Part shown: one piece after another, positions 45,496-56,000 of the stretch
How positions within the stretch are numbered: the stretch's first letter is position 1
How the letters are laid out: every line of letters begins with the position of its first letter
Origin: Thalassotalea eurytherma
GTDB taxonomy: Bacteria; Pseudomonadota; Gammaproteobacteria; Enterobacterales; Alteromonadaceae
Assembly: GCF_030161415.1 (NCBI RefSeq)
Contig: NZ_BSSU01000015.1
Location: 1 to 64,000 of the forward strand
Length of the DNA: 64,000 nucleotides
Reading direction: 5' to 3'
The notes under the pieces: model-generated
Databases searched by the model: none
Seen by the model: only the letters and a program-made list of their open reading frames with translations
Told to the model about the DNA's origin: nothing
Position numbers and translations under genes: made by a program

Positions 45496-47802
45496 TTAAG
45501 GCTTCAAATGCTCAACAAAGTAGTTCGTCATCATCGTTTTAATATGCAGTGTCGTCCCCTCACCTTCACGTAAGCTATGGCTGCGATTTGGATAAGACAT
45601 AAAATCAAACTCTTTATTATGCTTAATTAGCTCATTAATTAAACGTTCTGCACCTTGATAATGCACATTATCGTCACCTGTACCATGAATAAGTAGGAGG
45701 TCGCCTTGCAAGTTTTTAGCGTGGGTGATTGGCGAGCCTTGTTTGTATCCTTCTTCATAATCAGGTAACAAACCAGAGTACCTTTCTTGGTAAATAGTAT
45801 CGTAAAGCTTTTGATCTGGCACAGGCGCAGACGATATACCAACATGATATTGCTCAGGGTACCTAAACATCATGTTTAATGTCATTGAGCCACCACCTGA
45901 ATGTCCCCAAATACCGACACGTTCGCTATCAATAAACGACCATCGTTTAGCCATCTCTTTTAGTGCATCAGATTGGTCTCGTGAAGATAACACACCAATT
46001 GCACCATAAACCTGTTTGCGCCACTCGCGTCCTTTAGGCGCGCGCGTTCCGCGGTTATCTATTGAGGCAACTAAGAAACCTTTTTGGGTAAGTAGTTGAT
46101 CCCAGAAAAATGCGTTGCCACGCCATCTATCTTGAACCGTTTGACCCCAAGCTTCACCGTAAACGTAAAATATAATTGGGTACTTTTTATTGGGGTCAAA
46201 ATCAACAGGTTTCATTAAGTAACCGTCTAGCACCACACCATCTTGGGCATTTACTTGGAAAAACTCAGTTGACGCTAACGCCATTTCATTTACTTTTTGA
46301 GTTAACCCATCATTATCCATTAACTGATGTTGCTGTTTATGGCCTTCAACGTTAATTAGAAACTTTCTTAACGGTTGCTCAACACTTGAATGAGTATGAA
46401 TTGCCCATTGACCATCATCTGATAAGTAATAACTATTTGAGCCAGAAAATGCTTCAGGGGTTACTTTTTGATTAACAATACTTGCATCAAGTTTACTGCG
46501 ATACAAATAACGCTGACTGACATTTTCAGGTGATGCGCTGTAATAAAGCCAACCATGCTTTTCGTCGACTTTAATCAAATCTACCGTATCAAATTCACCG
46601 GGTGTTAAATCAAGCTTTTTAGTGCCATCTCGACTAATTTTATAAAAGTGACGCCAGCCCGCTTGTTCACTGGTCCAAATAAAGCTTTTACCATCGGCTA
46701 GCCAAATTGCATCAGTGATACCATCTAAAAAGTGCTCATCTTTTTCTGTATAAATGGCTTTGCTTTTACCGCTATTAACATTGGTAAGATATAAAATATT
46801 GGTGTCTTGTTTACGATTTAAATGTTGGACAAGCACTTCGTTGCTATTTCCTGTCCAATTCATGCGAGGAACATACATCTCTCGTGAATTATTAGGTAAA
46901 TCAGCCCACACTGTGTTTTGGTCCGCTAACGAGACAATACCCACGCGAGCTAATGCATTTGTTTCACCAACCTTTGGGTAAGGGAATTTGGCAATAGTTG
47001 GGTAAAGTTCATCGGTGTTGTTGATCATAATGAAATCTTTACTGCCTGAAGTGTCTAATTGCCAATACGCAATTTTGCTGCCATCAGGGCTCCAGCGAAA
47101 TCCATCTTTAATAATAAATTCTTCTTCGTAAACCCAATCAAAAAGTCCATTGATGATGCCATTGCCAGACGAATTAGTTAGCGCCGTAATCTGGTTATTT
47201 TCAATTGATTCAACATATATTTCATTATTGAAAACATAGGCAACTTTATCTCCTTCCGGTGAAAACTTGGCAAACATCAGGTTACTTGGAGATGCCATCG
47301 TACCACCAAGCTGTTTTAGTTTTTTGCTCTGCAAATCAAATAACCAGTAATCGCCTCTTGAATTCGAACGCCATACTTTTTTACTGTTCGTGTAGATAAG
47401 AAGCTTATGGCGATCTTCAGACCAAATATAGTCATCTATGGTTAGTGGTGATTCAGCACCTTCTGGCGTCAACTCCGACGCACTAACCAATACGCTTCTA
47501 GCTAACGTATCAGGCTTGTAAACGGCAATATCTTTACCGATAGCTTGCTCTTCGCCGCTTTCAGTCGTTGTTGTTATCGTTGAATTTTCAATCGCTGTAT
47601 AGCCCGAGCCATCTTTTAGCCAGCGAATGCGGCCAATACTTTCCGACTTAAATACTTTTTCTTTATATATTTGTTCTAAAGATAAGGCTGACGTATTTGG
47701 TGTTACCGAGTTTGCCTGTTCAACCGAGGATGTTTGACAAGCAGAGATAGAGAAAGCTAAAAGACTTACAGATGCAAGCTTCAGCGCAAAGGATATTTTC
47801 AT
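45496..47802 (-). CDS. Dipeptidyl-peptidase IV-type S9 peptidase lipoprotein
   Basis: 768 residues with a lipobox (SISAC, Cys22). A DPP4 N-terminal beta-propeller (about 100-470) contains the FDWVYEEEF block whose two glutamates bind the substrate N-terminus. The hydrolase domain follows with Ser in WGHSGGGSMT, Asp in GTGDDNVH and His in NRSHSL. It should release X-Pro or similar dipeptides from peptides outside the inner membrane. GHSGGG replaces the more usual GWSYGG, which is worth noting but is found in related enzymes. Confidence 0.92.
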   Translation of the reverse strand: MKISFALKLASVSLLAFSISACQTSSVEQANSVTPNTSALSLEQIYKEKVFKSESIGRIRWLKDGSGYTAIENSTITTTTESGEEQAIGKDIAVYKPDTLARSVLVSASELTPEGAESPLTIDDYIWSEDRHKLLIYTNSKKVWRSNSRGDYWLFDLQSKKLKQLGGTMASPSNLMFAKFSPEGDKVAYVFNNEIYVESIENNQITALTNSSGNGIINGLFDWVYEEEFIIKDGFRWSPDGSKIAYWQLDTSGSKDFIMINNTDELYPTIAKFPYPKVGETNALARVGIVSLADQNTVWADLPNNSREMYVPRMNWTGNSNEVLVQHLNRKQDTNILYLTNVNSGKSKAIYTEKDEHFLDGITDAIWLADGKSFIWTSEQAGWRHFYKISRDGTKKLDLTPGEFDTVDLIKVDEKHGWLYYSASPENVSQRYLYRSKLDASIVNQKVTPEAFSGSNSYYLSDDGQWAIHTHSSVEQPLRKFLINVEGHKQQHQLMDNDGLTQKVNEMALASTEFFQVNAQDGVVLDGYLMKPVDFDPNKKYPIIFYVYGEAWGQTVQDRWRGNAFFWDQLLTQKGFLVASIDNRGTRAPKGREWRKQVYGAIGVLSSRDQSDALKEMAKRWSFIDSERVGIWGHSGGGSMTLNMMFRYPEQYHVGISSAPVPDQKLYDTIYQERYSGLLPDYEEGYKQGSPITHAKNLQGDLLLIHGTGDDNVHYQGAERLINELIKHNKEFDFMSYPNRSHSLREGEGTTLHIKTMMTNYFVEHLKP

Positions 47803-47984
47803 AAGGTACGCTACTGACTTTGTTGTGGATAGAATTTTATTATTAAACTGTCGCTACATTAGCGATTTATAGGATTGTATACAATAGTCAAATTAGACAA
47901 ACCCACTAGAATGAGACGAAACAACAATCGCAATAGACCACTAACAAACCAAATGGTGTCGGTTTTCCAATATTTTTTCACTTG

Positions 47985-48026
47985 CCAAAAAAACAATAAA
48001 AAAGCCACAACTTATGTTGTGGCTTG
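47985..48026 (-). terminator. Terminator after the sulfatase pseudogene
   Basis: Stem AAGCCACAAC/GTTGTGGCTT with loop TTAT; on the minus strand it is followed by a long T-rich tract. It sits 16 bp past the true end of the sulfatase frame (48042), so it supports reading the gene as one unit to 48042. Confidence 0.88.
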
Positions 48027-48041
48027 TTCTATCGACAACAA

Positions 48042-49625
48042 TTACTTGTTGATTTTTTTCACTGCGGCTTCTACTTCAGCCAGTGTTTTCTTCATTTGCT
48101 GCTCTGCTAAGAACTTATAGTCAATACCAGCAGCAGACAATGAAGAGCCCGGTTGGAATGGGTAACCTTGTAACGTCCCCATAAACTCTTTTACTTTTTA
48201 CTGCATTGGTACGAATAACCACATATTGTCGGCATACCAGCGTAAGTACATTTGTGATTCATCCCACATTTTCTCATATGGATCAGCTTTTAGATTAATC
48301 ACTACCGGCCAAGCAGGTGTTGTTCGTACAGCCTCGTTTATTGCTCCCTCTTGAATAGCGAAGTGTGCTTTCCAGTTTTCCCAACACACTGCGTTTAATT
48401 GCCCCGTTGCAGAAAAGTAGTAAATAGCGTCACGTGGTGAGTCATCTTCTTTGCCCGTTAAGTAATCAGATAAGTCATAACCATCTAAGTGAACTTTAAA
48501 TTCTTTGCCGTTTGCACGGTAGCCGGCTTTCATTTTAGCTGGTAAGTCTTTAATACCAGCGGCTGATGCAAATGTTGGCATCCAGTCTTCGTGAGATACG
48601 ATACCATTAACTTTTGAGCCAGGCTCGATTTTACCAGGCCATTTAACGATAAATGGCACACGGAAACCACCTTCCCACGTTGTACCTTTTTCACTATGGA
48701 ATGGTGTGATACCACCGTCAGGCCATGTGACCATTTCTGCACCGTTATCAGTTGAGTACATAACGATAGTGTTATCAGCAATACCTAAATCATCAAGCTT
48801 GTTCAGTAACAAACCTACATGATCGTCATGCTCTACCATGCCATCAGGGTATAGACCAATACCTGTACGACCTTTGGCTTCTTCTTTTAAACGTGTCCAT
48901 ACGTGCATACGTGTAGCGTTATGCCAAATAAAGAATGGTTTCTTTTCTTTGTGTGCTTTATCGATGAACTTTAAGCTAGCAGCTAAAATTTCTTAATCGG
49001 CAGTTTCCATTCGCTTACGTGTCATAGGGCCTGTATCTTCGATACGACCGTCAGAATAGGCTTTAATTACACCGCGCGGACCAAATTTCTTTTTAAATTC
49101 ATGGTCTTTCGGGTAGTAATAGGTCTCTGGCTCTTCTTCAGCATTTAAGAGATATAAATTGCCATAGAATTCGTCAAAGCCATGGGCTGTTGGTAAATGA
49201 TTGTCTTGATCACAAAAATGGTTTTTACCGAACTGTCCTGTCATATAACCTTTGTTTTTCAAAACATCGGCAATCGTTGGTGTCCAATCTGGAATACCGT
49301 GAGAAGAACCTGGCATACCAATGGTTAACATACCAGTACGGAACGGTTGTTGCCCCATCATAAATGCGGCACGACCAGCAGTACAACTTTGCTGTGCATC
49401 AGCATCAGTAAACATTGCACCTTCGTTTGCTAGGCGATCAATGTTTGGCGTTTGGTAGCCCATCACACCATGGTTATACGCACTGATATTGTGAACACCA
49501 ATATTGTCCCCCAAAATGGCTAAAATGTTTGGGTGCGAAGTATCTGTTGTAGCACTCGCTAAACCTGATGCAGCAATTAAGCTAACACCTAGTGTAAGTT
49601 TACTTAAGCTTTTCTTAAAAGACAT
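48042..49625 (-). pseudogene. Arylsulfatase with two in-frame TAA stops
   Basis: One frame runs from the ATG at 49625 to TAA at 48042-48044 (528 codons) and is broken only by TAA at codon 211 (48993-48995) and TAA at codon 476 (48198-48200). Signal peptide about 1-25. The formylglycine site CTAGR (in DAQQSCTAGRAAF) is intact, and the alkaline-phosphatase-superfamily metal site STDNGAEM follows in the second part. The sequence between and after the stops (EILAASLKFIDKAHKEKKPFF; VKEFMGTLQGYPFQ) is normal sulfatase sequence, so the gene was lost recently by point mutation. No sulfatase-maturing enzyme is nearby. It is divergent from a damaged LysR gene. Confidence 0.88.
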
Positions 49626-49999
49626 AAAGACTTAAAGACATAAAGACATCCTATAAAGTTTCTCTGACAAATAGCCAAACCACAGGCTCACATCGATGAT
49701 TTAAATGAGTTCACCTAATTGATTTACTATCGCTAAAAATCGGTAATTTGCTGAATAGATGAAAGTGCAATGTAAAAATCTTAGCTACAAGTAAAAGTAA
49801 CAACAGAACAATGACTTAAACATAACATCGCATCCATTCCAAAAATCTGACGTGAATTATAAGAGCGTAAAAACGTGGTTAGAAATGAAAAAGAAAGCTG
49901 GTAACATGAATTGTATTCACAGCAAAAACTAAATACCTGAATTTATTCACTTTTATACTAATAATAACTGAATGTTTTTATTTTTTTCGACGGTAATTG
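49626..49999. other. Divergent promoter region between sulfatase and LysR genes
   Basis: 374 bp without a gene. It begins with short direct repeats (TAAAGACATAAAGAC) right before the sulfatase start. LysR regulators usually act on such divergent regions, but I found no convincing T-N11-A site. Confidence 0.45.
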
Positions 50000-50922
50000 A
50001 TGAATAACTTTAGAGCGTCTGACCTTAAGCTACTAGTCGTATTTTCAGTGCTCATGAATGAGCAAAATTTAACGCGTGCTGGTGAAGGGTTAGGTATGAC
50101 GCAGTCTGCCATTTCCCACGCACTTAAAAGGCTAAGAAGTTTATATAATGATCCATTATTTGAACGTAAAGCTGGCAAAATGGAGCCAACGGCTAAGGCA
50201 AGAAACGTATTCCCGCTAATTGACCAAGCGCTGCAAGATATTGATAGCACTTTGCCAAGTAAAGAAGTGCTACCACCTGAAAAACTTAAACTTGAATATC
50301 GCATCAACATTACCAATCCATATAATGCTGTTTATCTACAAAAATTGGGGGAACATTTTTATCAAAAAGCACCAGGGGTGACTTTAACGATAACCTCTGA
50401 CGTACTGAGTGAGCCTGTTCAGTCTCTAAAAAAAGAGAGTACGATCTTAATATTGATTTAAACGAACTAACTGATGAGAGTTGCCATAACGCAAAACTGT
50501 ACACAGACAAAGTGCTGGTGATTGCAAAAAAAAATCACCCACGATTTAAGCAAAAAAAGGAAATTAGCTTAGACGAATATCTTAATGAACAACATGGTGT
50601 AATTGTCCCGAGAAGCTCTGTAAGAAATGTGATGAGTTTATTTACCAAATTCCCATTTGAGCGAAAAGTTGCTTATAAAAGCCAAAGTTTTATCGACCTT
50701 TTTAACGCAGCAATTGTCACTGATATGATTTGCGCGATACCGAGCACCTTGATATCAACACTTGATGGTCAATATGAATTTTTGACATTTGAGCCACCAT
50801 TTGAATACACCAGACCAAGTATCTATATGAATTGGTACTGGGGCGTAGAATATTACCCTTCTCATCGATGGATGAGGCAAGAAATTAAAAACATCTACCA
50901 AGAGCTCACTTCGCTTTTATAG
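50000..50922 (+). pseudogene. LysR-type regulator with a frameshift at an A7 run
   Basis: From the ATG at 50000 (a TTG in frame lies just before) comes a LysR HTH domain (RASDLKLLVVFSVLMNEQNLTRAGEGLGMTQSAISHALKRL) and the first part of the effector domain. The frame then leaves at a run of seven As (50428-50434) and stops at 50459-50461. A shift of minus one at the run (reading AGA GAG TAC) restores the LysR frame ([10 protein letters not shown] and on to 50922), giving 307 residues, the normal family length. It is either a broken gene, a sequencing error, or a slippage-expressed gene. It is divergent from the broken sulfatase, its likely target. Confidence 0.85.
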
Positions 50923-51179
50923 CATTTTTAGGCTGTTAACTGGATTTAACAAGCACATTTTAACAATCAACCGTTTTTAAAATATTAGCCGCGAGGGTTG
51001 TGTCTTCTTAAAGAAAAAACCTAGGGTCGAGTAAAGGTTAATGCTGCCCCTACGACATAATAATTATCTCGAATTACACGCGCTGAAATATTAAATATTT
51101 TTACCCCCCTCTTTATTTTAGACGGCTAAACACCTATACTTCCATTTTATCATTAAAAAATAAGTGTAAAGGCGTGACT

Positions 51180-52157
51180 TTGAATAAGGGATCTGAATTA
51201 AAAGCTCGATATAACGATAACAATCGAGGTGTATACTTCATTGGCACAACGCCACCTAAAAGCGATACGCCAGTTGAACAAGTAGACACTATCGCGCAAA
51301 AACTACTTGAAAGAGTCAGTGATATAGATGTCGATGGCTTTATCGTATATGACATTCAAGACGAAGGCTCTAGAATAAACACACCCAGACCATTCCCCTT
51401 CAAAAGTACGCATGATCCCCGCTTATATGCTTCTTTGCTCAACAATAAATCGACAAGGCCAGTCATCACCTATAAAAGTGTCGGTAAATTATCTGTTGAG
51501 GATATTCATCAGTGGGCTGATGAAGCTTGGCAAGAATACAATATTAGAGACTTAGTACTTGTTGGTAGCCCATCGCATAAAAGTGAAGTATCTTTGTCAT
51601 TAGATGATGCCTATAAAGCACTGCAAGAAAATGAGCACAACTTTTTCACCGGTGGCATTACCATTGCTGAACGCCATGCTAGTAAAGGCAATGAGCACCA
51701 ACGTTTAATTGAAAAGTATCAACAAGGCTGTAACTTTTTCATTTCACAAGCGATATACAACCCACAAGCTACCATCGATCAGCTCACTCGTTACGCGATT
51801 GAATGTAAAAAGTTAGGCTTAAAACCACAACGAATTATTTTGACCTTCTCACCTTGTGGTAGCGAAAAAACCTTAGAGTTTATTGAATGGTTAGGTGTGA
51901 GTGTACCTGAAGCCACTAGTTTGCGTATTTTAAATGCCGAAAAGCCACTTTATGAGTCGATTAGAATTTGTTGTAACAGCTTGCAGCAAATCTTAGACGC
52001 GGTGATCCCATACAACTTGCCACTTGGTTTAAATATAGAGAGCTTAACCAACCGCAAAGAAGAAATAGACGGTTCAATTCTTTTGTATAAATTACTACGT
52101 TCAATGATGGATAATTACTTGGCGAAAAACGAATTATTGGAACTTAGCCAAGTTTAA
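51180..52157 (+). CDS. Methylenetetrahydrofolate reductase-like protein
   Basis: About 325 residues. GTG at 51174 has an AAAGG only one base away, while TTG at 51180 has it seven bases upstream, so I choose TTG. The fold seems to be the MTHFR TIM barrel: DGFIVYDIQDEG, RPVITYKSV, DLVLVGSPSHK, FFTGGITIAERHA, GCNFFISQAIYNPQ and RIILTFSPCGS follow the order of barrel strands. It differs from MetF in length and motifs and is closer to a less-known branch. The natural substrate may be a folate or a similar compound; a MetF function is not assured. Confidence 0.68.
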   Translation: MNKGSELKARYNDNNRGVYFIGTTPPKSDTPVEQVDTIAQKLLERVSDIDVDGFIVYDIQDEGSRINTPRPFPFKSTHDPRLYASLLNNKSTRPVITYKSVGKLSVEDIHQWADEAWQEYNIRDLVLVGSPSHKSEVSLSLDDAYKALQENEHNFFTGGITIAERHASKGNEHQRLIEKYQQGCNFFISQAIYNPQATIDQLTRYAIECKKLGLKPQRIILTFSPCGSEKTLEFIEWLGVSVPEATSLRILNAEKPLYESIRICCNSLQQILDAVIPYNLPLGLNIESLTNRKEEIDGSILLYKLLRSMMDNYLAKNELLELSQV

Positions 52158-52503
52158 ATAATGCTAATAAGCATTGTTAAGATTAGAACTGATACTGCTT
52201 CCAAGGCTTGGAGGCTTAGGTATGAAATTTACTGAGCTATGAGCCCTCTTTGCAATAGTCGATTAATTGTTCTATCACCCAGCCCCATAAATTTTTGCGT
52301 GGGGCTAGTTTATTGATTAGTTACGAATAAGTTTAACCTCTGTCAAAGTCTCTCAAAAAGTCACCTCTATTTATTAATCATCAAAACGGTTAATAAAATT
52401 TACATAGCTTTTGTTATACTATAACATTTCATATAGTTGATTTTACAACAAGTTAATTTTTAAAAAATGTATTTTTAGTTACTCTATAACAACGAGGCGA
52501 TAA
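52158..52503. other. Intergenic region after the MTHFR-like gene
   Basis: Apart from the hairpin at 52279-52310 and a smaller one just after the stop (AATGCTAATAAGCATT), I see nothing in this 346-bp AT-rich stretch. Confidence 0.5.
52279..52310. terminator. Probable rho-independent terminator
   Basis: Stem AGCCCCA/TGGGGCT with a T-rich 12-base loop, followed by TAGTTTATT. It lies about 120 bp past the MTHFR-like gene. Confidence 0.5.
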
Positions 52504-52722
52504 ATGAAAAAAGAAGTAGTTGTAGCCTCATCATTGTGTGTCCGATTTAATAATCAAACTGTGTTAGATGACGTAAACTTTAGTGTCGGTGAAGGCGAAG
52601 TTTTTGCATTACTCGATGGAAACGGTGCACTTACTTCACTCTTACAAACCTTTGGCTATGTAATTTATTTATCTATTTTTCTCATTTTTATTTGTTACCA
52701 ACAGTTTATTGAATTCTGTTAG
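52504..52722 (+). pseudogene. Truncated ABC transporter ATPase stub
   Basis: 72 residues with a good RBS (GAGG) and start. The first 45 residues look like the start of an ABC ATPase (ASSLCVRFNNQTVLDDVNFSVGEGEVFALL), but the Walker A reads DGNGALTSLL, missing the GK needed to bind phosphate. After that the sequence turns into a hydrophobic, unrelated tail and stops. The 365 bp that follow hold no recognisable rest of the gene, so this is the remainder of a deletion. Confidence 0.8.
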
Positions 52723-53087
52723 CTATCATTGAGGCAAATCATAGCGAGCGCTATTGATAAGACGGTATTAGCATAGTTTGGCTTAGCACCGTTATGTTAG
52801 CATTTGCCTGACACAATCAACGAAAGGTTCGCTCATTACAGCCATTGCAAAAAATAAACAAGCCTTGGCTTAGAGCTACATATAAGGAAATTATCTCTCA
52901 GTAGATATTGATTAACACTATACAACAGTAGGTACTATCATTAATTTGTTACAATTTAGGTGGCCTTTGCGCTTTCGCTAAACGCACACTGACAATTCAA
53001 ACTGTTAAACTACTTCAGTTCGTATCATTAACAACATTATAACAACTAAAAATGATGCTTTAGCATCACAAATAAAAGGAAAGATTA
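52723..53087. other. Intergenic region before the tricorn-type protease gene
   Basis: About 365 bp; no coding remnant recognised. It should hold the promoter of the protease gene. Confidence 0.5.
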
Positions 53088-56000
53088 ATGCAACAAGCAA
53101 AGTATTTGCTGTCAGCATTAGCACTTATTGCCACTTCTGCCAGTGCAGAAAAAAGTGATGAGTGGTTTTTGCATAGCAGTATTTCACCCAACGGAAAAAC
53201 CATCGCATTTTCTTACAAAGGTGATATTTACACGGTACCCACTCAAGGTGGAACTGCAAGGCCATTAACCTTACATAGCGACTGGGACGGCCACCCGGTT
53301 TGGTCTCGTGATGGTAAAAACATTGCTTTTTCTAGTGATAGAAATGGCAACTTAGACGTTTACCTAATGCCAGCTAGTGGCGGCAAAGCAAAACGACTAA
53401 CCTACCATTCTTCACATGACGTACCACAAGACTTTACTAAAAACGGTAAAGACGTGTTGTTTGTTTCAAGTCGAATGGATTCTCAAAAATCAACCATTTT
53501 TCCTACCAGTCGGTTAACGCAAAGCTATACCGTTTCTGCGAAAGGTGGCACCCCAAAAATGCTGTCGACTATTCCAGCATCAGAATTACAGTTTTCACCT
53601 GACGGTAAAAAGCTACTATATCGTGACGAAAAAGCCTATGAGAACCAATATAGAAAGCATGACGTTTCAGCTTTCGCTCGCGATGTTTGGGTACACAATT
53701 TAAAAACAGGTAAGCACGAACAACTTACTCAATTTGAAGGTGGCGATCATAACCCTGTATGGAAAGACAAAAACACGTTCTACTATACATCTGAAGAGAA
53801 AACAGGTGCTTTTAACGTATGGCAATCTGATTTAGACGGCGATAACAAAAAGCAAGTAACTACCTTTAAGCAACACCCTGTTCGTAGCTTATCTATTAGT
53901 GACAAGGGTGCTTTGGCCTTTGTTCATCATGGCAGTATTTATACCAACACCAAAGGCAAAACTAAGCATGTTGAAATAGATATTGCTAACGACATACAAG
54001 AAGATGAGTTGTTACCTGTATCATTAGGCGGCAAAGTCACTGAGTATGCCGTTTCACCCGATGGTAAAGAAGTTGCTTTTATTGCCCGAGGTGAGATATT
54101 TGTTGCCAGCACAGAGTTTAAAACAACGCGTGCCATTACCAATACACCAGAGCAAGAGCGCTCAGTTTCGTTCCATAAAGATGGCAAAACCATCCTTTAT
54201 GCAGCAGAACGTAACAATCGCTGGGGTTTATACGAAACATCAATTATTAATGACACCGAACCCTACTTCTTCGCGGCTACAACACTAGAAGAGAAAGCTA
54301 TTCACGTGGCTAAAACGGATAGCTTCCAACCGGTTTATTCACCAAATGGTAAAAAAATAGCCTTCCTTTCTGGTCGCGACGAAATACAAGTATTTGACCG
54401 TGAGGGTAAGAAAGTTAATGTCGCTTTAGGCAAACAGCACAACTATTCTTATGCTGATGGCGATATTACTTTTGCATGGGCACCAGACAGTTACTGGATG
54501 ACTGCTAGCTTTGCACCAAGAAGCCGCTTATTCATTACCAATGTTGGCGTTTTTCCTGCTGACGGTTCAAAAGAACCTGTAGACATTAGCTTATCAGGTT
54601 ACAGTGATGGTTCTCCAAGCTGGCATACAGATGGCGCAGCAGTACTTTGGGGCAGTTCACGATACGGTAAACGTGACCACGGTAGCTGGGGGCGTGAATA
54701 TGATGTAATGGCCGCTTTTCTAACACAAGATGCATACGACCAATTCAGTATGTCAAAAGAAGAATATGCACTTCATAAAGAGCTTGAAGAAAAGCAGAAA
54801 GAGAAAGCCAAAGATAGCAAAGATGAATCAGATAAAGATGCTAACAAGGACAAAGAAAAAGAAGACGTTGTAGAGCCTTTAAAAATTGAGTGGGACAACA
54901 TTGAACGTCGCACAGCAAGGCTAACACTCCATGCTTCTAATTTGGGTGATGCTTATTTAACAAAAGACACCAAAGCGCTTTATTACCTTGCTCGTTTTGA
55001 GAAAGGATATGACTTATGGCGTCATACCATTCGCGAGAAGAAAACAGAGCTTGTTGCTAAGTTAGGTGCTGGCAGAGCTAGCATGACGTTTAGCCCAGAC
55101 GGTAAAAAAATCTACCTACTTGCAGACGGTCAACTTAAACAAGGTGATGTTGGCAAAAAAATATCGTTAAAGCCGATAAGTGTTAATCCAGTAATGGAGC
55201 TAAGCAAAATCCAAGAACGAGCATTTATGTTTGATCACAGCTGGCGCATTATCAAAGACAAATTCTATCGTGACGACTTCCATGGTATCGACTGGGATGA
55301 CGTCGGTGAATCTTATCGAAACAAACTAAATGCTATTGGCCATAATCGTGACTTTGCCAATATGTTTGCCGAAATGACTGGTGAACTTAATGCTTCACAC
55401 ATTGGTTCATCTTACCGTCCACAACGTAAATCAACTAATGATAGCACAGGCCGATTAGGGCTATTCTTCAATACTGACAAAGGCTTTGTGGTTGAAGAAG
55501 TCCTTGCCAAAGGACCTTTTGACACAGCGAACAGTGCTGTAAAACCAGGTGTTGAATTAACGGCTATTAATGGTGTTAAGTTAACTAAGTCGCAAAACAT
55601 GCACCAGCTCCTTAATCACAAAGCTGGTAAGCGCGTTCGTTTTACGTTTGAAGACACAAACGGCAACACGTTTGAAGAAGTTATTAAGCCTATTAGCAGC
55701 AGACCTCTTAGCAACCTCATGTATGAGCGCTGGGTAGCAAGCCGTGAAGCATTGGTTGATGAGTTGTCAAGTGGTGAACTTGCTTATGTGCACGTTCGTG
55801 GCATGAACGATCCTAGTTTTAGAACAGTGTATTCAAAACTACTCGGTAAACATTTCGACAAGAAAGCTGTAGTTGTAGATACTCGTTTCAACGGTGGTGG
55901 CTGGTTGCACAACGACCTAGCTAAGCTATTAAGTGGCAATGAATACTTCACTATGCATGTGCGTGGTCGAACCTATCGCGGTGACCCATTAGATCAATGG

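Noticed and set aside
48042-49625. Recoding of the two in-frame stops in the sulfatase as an unusual amino acid
   Set aside because: Both stops are TAA, not TGA or TAG, and no recoding element was seen; nonsense mutation is simpler.
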